This document shows, in pieces, positions 1 through 8,056 of a stretch of 41,972 bases of DNA; the stretch's first letter is position 1, and every line of letters starts with the position of its first letter. The DNA lies in NCBI RefSeq assembly GCF_008923365.1, contig NZ_WBMR01000071.1:1-41972 (forward strand). Reading direction: 5' to 3'. The notes beneath the pieces were generated by a model. The model was not told the DNA's origin and searched no databases. It saw only the letters and a list, made by a program, of their open reading frames with translations. A program made the position numbers and the translations under genes. This DNA comes from Actinomadura montaniterrae (GTDB lineage: Bacteria; Actinomycetota; Actinomycetes; Streptosporangiales; Streptosporangiaceae).

Positions 1-263
1 ACGGCGCCCGCCGCGGCGACGGCGGCGCCGCCCTGCGCGGCCCTGGTGCGGGCCTGCCGGGACGCGACGACCTGCCGGGCGCGCTGCGCGCGCTCGCGGG
101 CCATCTCCCTGGCCTGGTCGGCCTTGTCGCGGGCCATCGCCTTGACGTCGGCCTTGGCCGCCAGCGCCTCGACGGTCTCCCCGAGCTCCTGGCGGGCCCG
201 GTCGACCTCCTGGCGCAGCTCCTCGGTGCCGGCGTCGGCGCCGTGCCTGCCCTGGGTGGTCAT
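1..263 (-). CDS. DUF3618-like protein, N-terminal part (runs off left edge)
   Basis: The reading frame starts at ATG 263 and continues beyond base 1. The visible 87 residues begin MTTQGRHGADAGTEELRQEV and are rich in Arg, Ala, Glu and Gln. They form a heptad-like amphipathic helix with 'RQELGETVEALAAKADVKA', which resembles the conserved N-terminus of DUF3618 proteins. Those proteins usually carry a membrane segment further on, not visible here. The ATG overlaps the stop of the upstream holin-like gene (ATGA), so the two are translationally coupled. This holin-X/DUF3618 pairing is common in actinomycetes; its function is unknown, and a cell-envelope role is only inferred. Confidence 0.75.
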   Translation of the reverse strand, partial: MTTQGRHGADAGTEELRQEVDRARQELGETVEALAAKADVKAMARDKADQAREMARERAQRARQVVASRQARTRAAQGGAAVAAAGA

Positions 264-748
264 CGGTGCGTCGCCCTCTCCTTCAGGTCGTGGACGGTCA
301 GGCGCGCCTCGTCCATCGCCCGTTCGGGTTTGGCGGGCGTCGCCCGCTTGGTCTGCGCCATGCCGAGCAGCCCCAGCACGCCCGCGACCAGCACCAGGAA
401 GCCGCCGATGATGAGGGCGGCCGCCCACACCGGCAGCACCAGCGCGATCGCGGCGACCGCGGCCGCGAGCAGCACCGCCGCCCCGAACAGGCCGACCAGC
501 GCCGCGCCGCCGAACATGCCGGCGCCGGTGCCGGCGTGCCGGCCCTTGTCCTTCAGTTCCGCCACGGCGAGCCGCAGTTCCGCGCGCATCAGCTCCGAGA
601 CCTGCTGCGTCGCCTGCCGGACGAGCTCGCCCGTCCCGGCGTCGCGCCTGGTCCCGTCGAGGAACTCGGGGGCGCGTCCGGTCTCCTGCCGGGACGCCCC
701 GGTGATCTCGGCGGCGCTCTGGCCGTCGTGTGTCCGCAGGGTGCTCAT
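260..748 (-). CDS. Phage holin family protein (actinobacterial holin-X type)
   Basis: This is a 162-residue protein. It has a polar N-terminus, an amphipathic stretch (about 40-70, 'ELVRQATQQVSELMRAELRLA'), and two closely spaced hydrophobic segments (about 78-100 and 105-130) followed by a charged tail. This is the layout of the holin-X / Phage_holin_3_6 family, chromosomal membrane proteins that are usually not part of a prophage. A strong GGAGGGGG lies about 8 nt before the ATG. The next gene overlaps by 4 bp, so this is the first gene of a two-gene operon. No lysin or phage gene is nearby, so a lytic role is unlikely. The family name reflects sequence similarity only. Confidence 0.85.
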   Translation of the reverse strand: MSTLRTHDGQSAAEITGASRQETGRAPEFLDGTRRDAGTGELVRQATQQVSELMRAELRLAVAELKDKGRHAGTGAGMFGGAALVGLFGAAVLLAAAVAAIALVLPVWAAALIIGGFLVLVAGVLGLLGMAQTKRATPAKPERAMDEARLTVHDLKERATHR

Positions 749-842
749 GGCCTCAGGCCCCCTCCGCGTGCCGTCGTTTGCGAAGCCTGGCAGACCCGTT
801 CCCCCTGCTCGGGACCTAAACGTGGGGTGCGGCCGGGGAGTC

Positions 843-1634
843 TCAGCCGCGGCCGACGAACGAGGGCATCGCGGTGGCCAGCACCGTCATGAACTGGACG
901 TTGGCCTCCAGCGGCAGCCCCGCCATGTACAGCACGGCGTCGGCGACGTGCCGGACGTCCATCACCGGTTCGGGCTTCACCGACCCGTCGGCCTGCAGGG
1001 TGCCGGACCCGAACCGGCCGGTCATCTCCGTCGCGGCGTTGCCGACGTCGATCTGCCCGCAGGCGATGCGGTGCGGGCGGCCCTCCAGCGACAGCGTCTT
1101 GGTGAGCCCAGTGATCGCGTGCTTGCTGGCGGTGTAGGCGGCCGACAGGGGGCGCGGGGTGTGCGCGGACAGCGACCCGTTGTTGATGATCCGGCCGCCC
1201 TGCGGGTCCTGCTCCTTCATCATGCGGAACGCCTGCTGGGCGCACAGCAGCGCGCCGGTGAGGTTGGTGTCCAGGACGGCCCGCCATTCCCGGAGGGAGA
1301 ACTCCTCGACCGGCTGCGGCGCCCCGAACACCCCGGCGTTGTTGACCAGCAGGTCCAGCCGGCCCCACCGCTGGGCGACGGCGCCGAACAGCGCCTCGAC
1401 GGACGCGGGGTCGGTGACGTCGGCGGGGACGGGCAGCGCCCGGTCCGCGGCGCCCCCGGCGTGGGCGGCGGTCTCCTGGAGCTTTCCGGCGCGGCGTCCG
1501 GCCAGGGCCACCCGCCAGCCGGCGTCCAGCAGCGCGGTCGCGACGGCGGCGCCGATGCCCGAGCCCGCCCCGGTGACGAGCGCGACCCGTTCCCCGCCGT
1601 CCTGCGGGCCGGAGCCGGTTTCCTGGTCGGACAC
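843..1634 (-). CDS. SDR family oxidoreductase
   Basis: This is a classical short-chain dehydrogenase of 263 residues. The cofactor motif TGAGSGIG sits at about residues 21-28, NNAG at about 98-101, a catalytic Ser at about 154-156, and Tyr-167/Lys-171 in YTASK. It should catalyse NAD(P)-dependent alcohol/ketone interconversion; the substrate is unknown. I chose GTG 1634 because GAGGGAGG lies 8 nt upstream, whereas an in-frame ATG at 1670 has no ribosome site. The gene is oriented away from the secreted proteins at 1903 and precedes the holin operon with a 94-bp gap. It is probably monocistronic. Confidence 0.9.
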   Translation of the reverse strand: MSDQETGSGPQDGGERVALVTGAGSGIGAAVATALLDAGWRVALAGRRAGKLQETAAHAGGAADRALPVPADVTDPASVEALFGAVAQRWGRLDLLVNNAGVFGAPQPVEEFSLREWRAVLDTNLTGALLCAQQAFRMMKEQDPQGGRIINNGSLSAHTPRPLSAAYTASKHAITGLTKTLSLEGRPHRIACGQIDVGNAATEMTGRFGSGTLQADGSVKPEPVMDVRHVADAVLYMAGLPLEANVQFMTVLATAMPSFVGRG

Positions 1635-1902
1635 GGGTCGAGCCTCCCTCTCCGGCGTCCCACATGACAAGACCGGTGCTCACGATACGGATGGCCTCGG
1701 CCGGACCGGCACACCGGCACCGGGCGGGCGCGAACGACGATCGACCTCGCCTCATTGTTCCCGGCTGGCCGGATCCGGACCCGGCGCGCGTGTCCAGGGT
1801 CGGCCACCGGGTCTTGTGGGCCCGCTGAGGCGGATCTACGTTCCGCCGGGGCGTTGCTCCCAGCGCCCTGTCCCAGGCGACGACGCCTGCAGGGAGGTTC
1901 CA

Positions 1903-3792
1903 ATGCGGATGCGCAGAACACTGGGCTCGGCGGCGGCAGGGACGCTCCTGCTCACCGCGCTGAGCGCGACGGCGCCCGGAGCGCACGCCGAGGGGTTCGG
2001 CTACGACCGGCTCACCGCGATCCAGAAACGGCACGTCTCCGGCGCGCTGGCCGAGGCGCTCGGCCCGAGGGCCGCGGCGCGCGCGGTCACCGGCGCCCGG
2101 CCCGCGTCCGCCCCGCCCTGCGGCGGCCGGCACGGCGCGAACGTCAAGGTCGACCAGGACTGCCTCACCGTCACCGACCAGCCCCTCGCCGGACGCGGGC
2201 AGGCCCAGAACGAGACGTGGATCGCCGCCGACCCGAACGACCCCCGCCACCTGCTGGCCAGCTACAACGACTACCGCCGCGGCGACGGGACCTGCGGGGT
2301 GACGCGGTCGGCGGACGGCGGCCGCACCTGGTCCGACACCACCGCGCCCAACGGATTCGTGTCCGGCGCCGCGTTCGGCGGCAAGCCCCGCGAGTACTTC
2401 CAGAGCGGCGGCGACACCTCCGTCGCCTGGGACAGCCGCGGCAACGCCTACCTGTCCTGCCAGGAGTTCAAGCGCGGCAACGCCGTCTCGCCCGACGCCG
2501 ACCAGTCCAGCGGCTTCTACGTGTACCGCTCGACCGGCAACGCCGGCGCGTCGTTCAACTTCCCCGGACGGCCCGTCGCCGAGCACGACGACACCGCCGG
2601 CGCCGGGAACTTCCTGCTCGACAAGCAGCTCATGACGGTGGACGCGCACGCTCGCAGCCCCTACCGCGACCGCGTCTACGTCACCTGGACGACGTTCGCC
2701 GCCGACGGCACCGGCTACATCTACGGCGCCTACTCCGCCGACTACGGCGAGCACTTCAGCGCCCCCGTGCTGATCAGCTCCGACTCGGCGCTGTGCGCGC
2801 AGCCCGACGGGATCCCGACCCCGCACGGCCGGTGCAACAACAACCAGTTCTCCCAGCCCGTCACCGCGCCCGACGGCACCCTGTACGTCGCGTGGGCGAA
2901 CTACAACGTCGCCGAGACCGGCTCCGACAACCGCTTCCAGGTCCTGGTCGCCGCGTCCAAGGACGGCGGGGCGACGTTCTCGGCGCCGGTGAAGGCCGCC
3001 GACTACTACGAGCTGCCCGACTGCGACACCTACCAGGGCGAGGGCAAGGACCCCGGGCGCGCCTGCGTGCCGGAGAAGGGCACGAGCACGAACTCGATCT
3101 TCCGGGCGACCAACTACCCGAACATCGCCGTCGACCCCGCCGACCCCAAGCGGGTCGTGGTGACCACCGGCTCCTACCTCAACCGCGACTCCAACGAGGG
3201 CAGCGGCTGCACCCCCGCCGGGCTCACCCCCGCTGACGAGGGACTCGGCGCCCTCTACACCGGCGTGAAGACCGGCGGCTGCAACAACGGCGTCGTGCTG
3301 TCGTCGTCCACCGACGGCGCGGCCACCTTCACCGGCACCACCACCGACGTCCGCAAGTTGCCGCTCGTCGGCTCCGGCGCCGCGCAGGCCCGCACCGACC
3401 AGTACTGGCAGGGGACGGTGTTCAACCCGCGCGGGGAACTGGTCACCGCCTACAACGACCGGCAGTACGGCTCGGACGAGGCGACCGGCTTCTCCGACAT
3501 CACCGTGGCCGCCACCAAGGACCTGACGCACTTCACCACCACGCGCGCCACCTCCTCCAGCATGCCGCCGCCGTCGCAGTTCAACGGCCAGTTCTACGGC
3601 GACTACATCATGCTCGACGCGACCGCCACGACCGCCTACCCGGCCTGGTCCGACACCCGCGCCGCGGCGCTGTTCCTGTGCCCGGGCACCGGCACGCCCG
3701 GCCACCCGCCGGCGCTGTGCACCGCCGCGGCGTCCAACGCCTCGGTCGCCAACGACGAGCAGATCTTCACCACCGCCGTCCGGCTCCACTGA
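1903..3792 (+). CDS. Secreted Asp-box (sialidase-like) beta-propeller protein
   Basis: This 629-residue protein has a typical Sec signal peptide (MRMRRTLGSA, a hydrophobic stretch, then AHA-E cleavage near residue 29). Several Asp-box-like turns follow, such as SADGGRTW at about 136-143, SKDGGATF and SSTDGAATF, indicating a sialidase-type beta-propeller. Paired cysteines in the extracellular part suggest disulfides. I see no FRIP motif or clear catalytic Arg triad, so true sialidase activity is doubtful; glycan binding or another hydrolysis is equally possible. AGGGAGG lies 5 nt before the chosen ATG. A paralogous gene follows 21 bp downstream, so the two are probably co-transcribed. Confidence 0.85.
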   Translation: MRMRRTLGSAAAGTLLLTALSATAPGAHAEGFGYDRLTAIQKRHVSGALAEALGPRAAARAVTGARPASAPPCGGRHGANVKVDQDCLTVTDQPLAGRGQAQNETWIAADPNDPRHLLASYNDYRRGDGTCGVTRSADGGRTWSDTTAPNGFVSGAAFGGKPREYFQSGGDTSVAWDSRGNAYLSCQEFKRGNAVSPDADQSSGFYVYRSTGNAGASFNFPGRPVAEHDDTAGAGNFLLDKQLMTVDAHARSPYRDRVYVTWTTFAADGTGYIYGAYSADYGEHFSAPVLISSDSALCAQPDGIPTPHGRCNNNQFSQPVTAPDGTLYVAWANYNVAETGSDNRFQVLVAASKDGGATFSAPVKAADYYELPDCDTYQGEGKDPGRACVPEKGTSTNSIFRATNYPNIAVDPADPKRVVVTTGSYLNRDSNEGSGCTPAGLTPADEGLGALYTGVKTGGCNNGVVLSSSTDGAATFTGTTTDVRKLPLVGSGAAQARTDQYWQGTVFNPRGELVTAYNDRQYGSDEATGFSDITVAATKDLTHFTTTRATSSSMPPPSQFNGQFYGDYIMLDATATTAYPAWSDTRAAALFLCPGTGTPGHPPALCTAAASNASVANDEQIFTTAVRLH

Positions 3793-3813
3793 CCCCCCGA
3801 GGAGCTCTCTCCG

Positions 3814-5385
3814 ATGAGGACCCGCACGACGATCGCGGCCGCGGCCGCGTTGCTGCTCGGCTCCGCGCTCGCCACCGCACCCGCCGCCCACGCGGCGCCC
3901 GGCCCGGCCGCGCAGCCCGTCCACCCGATCTCGCCCGGCGACCCCTATGCGGCCTGCACGGTCGGCGCCAGCCCGGACGGGACGGTCTATCCGGGCTCCG
4001 AGGTGGAACCCTGGATCGCCGCCGACCGGCACCGCCCCGGCCGCGTCATCGCCGTCTACCAGCAGGACCGCTGGTCCGACGGCGGCGCCAAGGGCATCGC
4101 CGCCTCCTACAGCGGCGACGGGCGGCACTTCACCAAGACCACGCTGCCGTTCAGCAAGTGCGCGCCCGGCGGCCTGAACTACGAACGCGCCTCCGACGCC
4201 TGGGTGGACTTCGGCCCCGACGGCGTCGCCTACGCCAGCGGCCTGGACTTCGACGTGTCCACGGCCCGCAACGGCGTCGGCGCCGCCACCTCCTTCGACG
4301 GCGGGCGCACCTGGACCCGCACCACCCAGCTCATCGACGACACCGACCCGTCCATCGTCGACGACAAGAACTCCGTCACCGCCGACCCGCGCCACCCCGG
4401 CACCGCCTACCAGGTGTGGGACCGCCTCGACCAGGTCACCACGGGACCCGGCGCCCACTTCACAGGGCCCTCCTACATCGCCATCACCCGCGACCACGGC
4501 CGCACCTGGACGCCCGCGCACCCGTTCGTGGACACGAGCGTCGTCCCCAACTCCCAGACCATCGGCAACGTCATCGTCGCCGACGCCCGCCGCGACGTGC
4601 TGTACGACTTCTTCGAGTGGCAGACCTACAGCGACGTCGACGCCACCCAGCCGGTCGACCTGCACTTCGCCGTCGTCACCTCCAAGGACCAGGGCCGGAC
4701 GTGGAGCAAGCCCGTCACGGTCGCGCCCGACACCTCCGTGCCGGAGGTCGACCCCAACGCGCCCGACGACCCGTCCAAGGCGCTGCGCGGCGGCGCCAAC
4801 CTGATCAGCGCCGCCGTCGACCCGCAGACGGGCGAGCTGTACGCGACGTTCGAGGGCGCCGACCCCACCGGCTCCTACGACCAGATCCAGCTCGTCCACT
4901 CCACCGACGGGGGCCGCACCTGGTCGGCTCCGGTGCGCGTCAACCAGGCGCCGGCGGCGCCCGCGTTCACCCCGTCCATCGCGGTGAACGACCGCGGGAC
5001 GGTCGCCATCACCTACGTCGACCTGCGCTATCTGCAACCGGGCAACACCGCCACGCTGCCGACCGCCATGTGGTACCTCACCTTCCCGCGCGGTGGTGAG
5101 AACCGCCCGTCCGAACGCCGCATCTCCCGCGTCTTCGACTGGCTGAAGGCGCCGTACGCCGGATGGGGCCACTTCCTCGGCGACTACGAGAGCGTCGCGG
5201 CAGCCGGGCACCGGTTCCAGCCCGCGGTGATCGAGACCAACGACACCGGACCCGCCGTCAACAGCACCGACCTGTTCACCGGGATCTTCGGCGCCGGTCC
5301 TGCGGCGGCCGGTGTGGCGACGGCGAGCCCCGCACCGCACGCCACGACCGCCCGCCATCTGCACGCCCACCGCACCCGGCACTGA
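3814..5385 (+). CDS. Secreted Asp-box (sialidase-like) beta-propeller protein, second copy
   Basis: This 523-residue protein has a signal peptide ending near AHA-AP (about residue 28). Asp-box repeats are clear: SFDGGRTW (about 160-167), TRDHGRTW, SKDQGRTW and STDGGRTW. This is the six-bladed sialidase/BNR propeller fold. It shares the block 'WIAAD..' and the general plan with the preceding gene, so the two look like diverged tandem duplicates. The C-terminal 30 residues are Ala/His-rich and low in complexity. GAGGAG precedes the ATG. Extracellular carbohydrate or glycoprotein processing is an inference; the exact substrate cannot be read from the sequence. Confidence 0.85.
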   Translation: MRTRTTIAAAAALLLGSALATAPAAHAAPGPAAQPVHPISPGDPYAACTVGASPDGTVYPGSEVEPWIAADRHRPGRVIAVYQQDRWSDGGAKGIAASYSGDGRHFTKTTLPFSKCAPGGLNYERASDAWVDFGPDGVAYASGLDFDVSTARNGVGAATSFDGGRTWTRTTQLIDDTDPSIVDDKNSVTADPRHPGTAYQVWDRLDQVTTGPGAHFTGPSYIAITRDHGRTWTPAHPFVDTSVVPNSQTIGNVIVADARRDVLYDFFEWQTYSDVDATQPVDLHFAVVTSKDQGRTWSKPVTVAPDTSVPEVDPNAPDDPSKALRGGANLISAAVDPQTGELYATFEGADPTGSYDQIQLVHSTDGGRTWSAPVRVNQAPAAPAFTPSIAVNDRGTVAITYVDLRYLQPGNTATLPTAMWYLTFPRGGENRPSERRISRVFDWLKAPYAGWGHFLGDYESVAAAGHRFQPAVIETNDTGPAVNSTDLFTGIFGAGPAAAGVATASPAPHATTARHLHAHRTRH

Positions 5386-5390
5386 GCGAA

Positions 5391-5418
5391 GGGGCCGCCG
5401 GCAACGCCCGGCGGCCCC
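5391..5418. terminator. Bidirectional hairpin terminator
   Basis: Perfect 11-bp arms, GGGGCCGCCGG (5391-5401) and CCGGCGGCCCC (5408-5418), enclose a 6-nt loop between the stop codons of two convergent genes (5385 and 5430). There is no U-tract, which is usual in high-GC actinomycetes. It probably ends transcription from both sides. Confidence 0.7.
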
Positions 5419-5429
5419 TGTCGCAGGCT

Positions 5430-6080
5430 TCAGAGGATCGCGGTCTGCGGGCCGTCGACCACCAGGACCTGGCCGTCGCGCAGCGCCCGATGAGGGACGC
5501 CCTCGCCGCGGTAGCGGGCGGCGACGCCAGTCAAGACCTCCGACTCCGGATGCCCGGGGGAGTCGACGTGGGGGACGAGCGCGTGGTCGAGGACGCCCAG
5601 GCCGTCCCAGACCGGCGGCTCCCCGTGGACGCGGGTCACCGCGTCCGGGTCGTCGCACGCCTCCAGGCCGCGCAGGCTCGGCGCCAGCACGCAGCCGCCC
5701 GCGCTGTACCCGGCGTAGACGAGCGCGTCGCGGCCGAGCAGGCCGGTGAGCGCGGCGTCGGCGCCGCTGCGGGCCAGCGCGTGGCGCAGCACGAACGCGT
5801 TGCCGCCCCGCGCCCACACCAGCGGGAAGCGCGCCAGCTCCGCGGCGACGTCGCGGGCGGGACGGCCGAAGTACCGCCGCAGGTCGACCTCCGTCGGGCG
5901 CAGCCCCAGCGCGGTCAGCGCGGCGGCCTCGCTGTTGACCCCGGCCCGCCGGTCGTCCTCGGACTCCGCGTCCAGAGCGTTGGCGATCACCGCGGCCTCG
6001 GCCCCGGCCGGTGCCCGCAGCAGGGCGAGCAGCCGGTCGGCATGCCCGCCCATCCGGAAGGACGACAGATACAAGCGCAC
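5430..6080 (-). CDS. Peptidase E-like protein (family S51)
   Basis: This is a 216-residue cytoplasmic serine peptidase of the S51 (PepE/cyanophycinase) type. The nucleophile elbow is GYSAGG in 'LVYAGYSAGGCVLAPSL' (about 118-134). 'WARGGNAFVLR' forms the conserved substrate-side strand, and a C-terminal region carries 'VPHVDSPGHPE'. The family cleaves Asp-X dipeptides. The start is GTG 6080, giving the family-typical MRLYLSSFRMG. A TAGAGT box lies exactly 6 nt upstream, so a leaderless transcript is likely even though the RNA-repair genes end only 36 bp upstream. The convergent terminator at 5391 closes the unit. Confidence 0.88.
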   Translation of the reverse strand: MRLYLSSFRMGGHADRLLALLRAPAGAEAAVIANALDAESEDDRRAGVNSEAAALTALGLRPTEVDLRRYFGRPARDVAAELARFPLVWARGGNAFVLRHALARSGADAALTGLLGRDALVYAGYSAGGCVLAPSLRGLEACDDPDAVTRVHGEPPVWDGLGVLDHALVPHVDSPGHPESEVLTGVAARYRGEGVPHRALRDGQVLVVDGPQTAIL

Positions 6081-6086
6081 CCGAGG

Positions 6087-6092
6087 ACTCTA
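6087..6092 (-). promoter_or_regulatory. -10 box for a leaderless peptidase E transcript
   Basis: Reading the minus strand, TAGAGT fits TANNNT and is followed by 6 nt and then GTG 6080. No ribosome-binding site is present. This spacing places the transcription start at or next to the start codon. Confidence 0.5.
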
Positions 6093-6116
6093 TTGGTCAG
6101 GCCGTGCCGAATGGCG

Positions 6117-7241
6117 TCAGGCGGTGCTGACCCAGTCGACGCGGTGGCCCTCGGTCGGGTCGGGCGTCTCCCAGCGGCGGACGAGCCGGTCGATCACCGC
6201 GTCCGGCACGGGAGCGGCCCGGCCGCGGTTGCGGTCGCGCAGCACCGCCGGCGGCGCCTCCAGCGCGACCAGCTCCACCCGTCCGCGGTAGCCGGCGATG
6301 AGGCCGGTGCACTGCTCGCGCTGCGTCCGCGACACGTTCGTGGCGTTCCACACGAACGACCGTCCGGCGCGCAGGTGCTCGCGGGCCAGGTCGTGCGCCG
6401 CGGCGGCGACCGCGTGCTGGTCCCCGGCGGGGGACACGCCCATCTCCGCGCGCAGCCGGTCCAGGCTCACCACCGGCAGGTCCGGGCGGTTCGCGGCGAT
6501 CCAGTGGTCCTTGCCGACCCCCGGCAGTCCCGACACCACCGTCACCGTGCAGCGCGTGTCGTCGTAGGCGGCGTAGTCGGGATCGCGGTCGTCCTTGCGG
6601 AAGTACCAGAACCGCGCGTGGTCGGACGGGAACGCGCGCGGCACGTCCAGGCACCGCTGCTCGGCGCAGTACTCCCCGTACAGGGAGACGTTGTCGAGCA
6701 GTTCGTCGGTGTCGGGGCAGATCCGGCCGAGGATGTCGGCCGACGCCAGCAGCACCAGGTCGTCGTTGCGGGCCAGCAGGCTCACCCGGAAGGCGATCTT
6801 CTGCAGGTCGGGGCGCTCCAGCGCCCAGAACGGCACCTGGTGGTGGCGGATCAGCGCGGCGACGTGCTCGCGCCAGGCGACCGGCGCGCCCATCTCCCAC
6901 AGGATGCGCCGCACCATCAGGTCGCCGCGGCGCGAATGGCCGCGCGCGGTGATGCGGCCGTCGTCCTCGACGCGGGTGCAGTGCGGCTTGGCGATGTCGT
7001 GCATCAGCACCGTCGCGAACAGCCGCACCCGCTCGTCGGCCGGACGGGCCCGCCACTGCGGCAGCGCCGCGAGCGCCTCGCACGCCATCCGGGTGTGGAC
7101 CTCGACGTCGCCCTCGCCGTGGAACACCGCGTCCTGCGGGACGCCCGCCATCTCACGCACCCACCCGAACGCCTCGCGGATGTCGTCCCAGCGCAGGTCC
7201 CAGTGCGGCGGTGCCGGGCACAGGTCAGCGAACACCCGCAT
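6117..7241 (-). CDS. HD-Pnk: HD phosphohydrolase fused to 5'-OH polynucleotide kinase
   Basis: This 374-residue protein has two domains. The N-terminal HD domain has His-49, MHD at 80-82, the GHSRRGD motif with His-102, RHH at 132-134 and the SAD motif ending at Asp-169. The C-terminal P-loop kinase has GLPGVGKD (238-245) and the T4-Pnk-like 'WNATNVSRTQREQ' (298-310) plus an Arg-rich lid. It matches HD-Pnk, characterised in Runella, in which the HD part removes 2',3'-phosphates and the kinase phosphorylates 5'-OH ends. Asp replaces the usual Ser/Thr after the P-loop Lys. GGAGGTG precedes the ATG, which lies within the end of the RNA ligase gene (17-bp overlap). The two genes are therefore coupled for RNA end healing and sealing. 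Confidence 0.88.
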   Translation of the reverse strand: MRVFADLCPAPPHWDLRWDDIREAFGWVREMAGVPQDAVFHGEGDVEVHTRMACEALAALPQWRARPADERVRLFATVLMHDIAKPHCTRVEDDGRITARGHSRRGDLMVRRILWEMGAPVAWREHVAALIRHHQVPFWALERPDLQKIAFRVSLLARNDDLVLLASADILGRICPDTDELLDNVSLYGEYCAEQRCLDVPRAFPSDHARFWYFRKDDRDPDYAAYDDTRCTVTVVSGLPGVGKDHWIAANRPDLPVVSLDRLRAEMGVSPAGDQHAVAAAAHDLAREHLRAGRSFVWNATNVSRTQREQCTGLIAGYRGRVELVALEAPPAVLRDRNRGRAAPVPDAVIDRLVRRWETPDPTEGHRVDWVSTA

Positions 7242-8013
7242 ACAGCACCTCCGGGTCGGCCAGGCCGTTGGCGACGATCGGACGCTCCTGCCAGTGCGTC
7301 CCCGAATCCAGGATCGCGGTCAGGAAGCTCGGCCGGACCCACTTGTAGCGGTCGACCGTCTCCCCGTCCTCCTCCACCTTGATGTAGAGGCCTTCCATCT
7401 CGTCGGACTTGTCGGTCTCGGCGGCGACCCGGTCCGGGTCGGCGCCGCCCGCCCGCGCCGCCGCGCGCAGCGCGTCCCGCCAGGCGGGGGTCCGGCAGGT
7501 GGACGGGCCGACGAACGCCGTCAGCGCCGCCAGGTCCGGGAGCGTCCCCTCGTGCAGGACGGGCACCGACACCACCGGCGTCCCGGCCAGCAGCTCGCGG
7601 CGCCGCGCGGTCGACAGGAACGTCCCGTCGCGCTGGTCGAGGACGTCGAACTCGCAGAAGTAGTGGGGGAGCGCGTCGTAGAAGACGGTGTGCTTGGCGT
7701 ACAGCCATTCCCCGTACATCACGTACCGGTCGCCGAGGCGTTCCCGCAGGACGTGCTGGACGGACGCGGCCCACGCCTTCAGCGGCCCGAACTGCCGCTC
7801 GCGGGGCCCGCCGGTCAGGTAGTGGCCGCGGCTCTGCAACCGCAGGTCCCCGTCGGAGGAGAAGCTGATGCCGCAGTTGGCGCCGTCCAGCTTCTCCTCC
7901 ACCACCAGGTACCGTCCGGCGATCGCCGAGAACGGCCGCGCGGCCAGGTCGTGGTCTCCCGGCTGCAGCCGGGAGCCCTCGATGTGCCGGGTGCGGGGGT
8001 ATTTGCGGAGCAT
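7225..8013 (-). CDS. ATP-dependent RNA ligase (KxDG family)
   Basis: This 262-residue nucleotidyltransferase carries the ligase motifs in order: motif I KLDGAN with the predicted AMP-accepting Lys-41, 'YGEWLYAKHTVFYD' (about 100-113), 'FCEFDVLD' (about 119-126), motif IV 'MEGLYIKVE' (about 206-214) and motif V 'YKWVRPSF' (about 223-230). It should join 3'-OH and 5'-phosphate RNA ends. I chose ATG 8013 because the conserved N-terminus (MLRKYPRTRHIEGS) starts there; longer frames add unlike sequence. It overlaps the HD-Pnk gene that supplies the healed ends. Tailoring to a specific broken RNA, such as a cleaved tRNA, is inference. Confidence 0.9.
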   Translation of the reverse strand: MLRKYPRTRHIEGSRLQPGDHDLAARPFSAIAGRYLVVEEKLDGANCGISFSSDGDLRLQSRGHYLTGGPRERQFGPLKAWAASVQHVLRERLGDRYVMYGEWLYAKHTVFYDALPHYFCEFDVLDQRDGTFLSTARRRELLAGTPVVSVPVLHEGTLPDLAALTAFVGPSTCRTPAWRDALRAAARAGGADPDRVAAETDKSDEMEGLYIKVEEDGETVDRYKWVRPSFLTAILDSGTHWQERPIVANGLADPEVLYAGVR

Positions 8014-8056
8014 GCCGACCGTTCTAACGAACCGGCCCGGCCGTGCCAACCGAATT

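Noticed and set aside
260..748. Holin as evidence of a prophage
   Set aside because: No endolysin, terminase, capsid or tail gene is nearby, and the holin-X family is chromosomal in actinomycetes.
745..5817. A 1690-codon open frame on the minus strand
   Set aside because: It crosses the SDR gene and both secreted propeller genes on the opposite strand and is made of Arg/Gly/Pro/Ala-rich translation without any domain. It is a GC-rich antisense frame.
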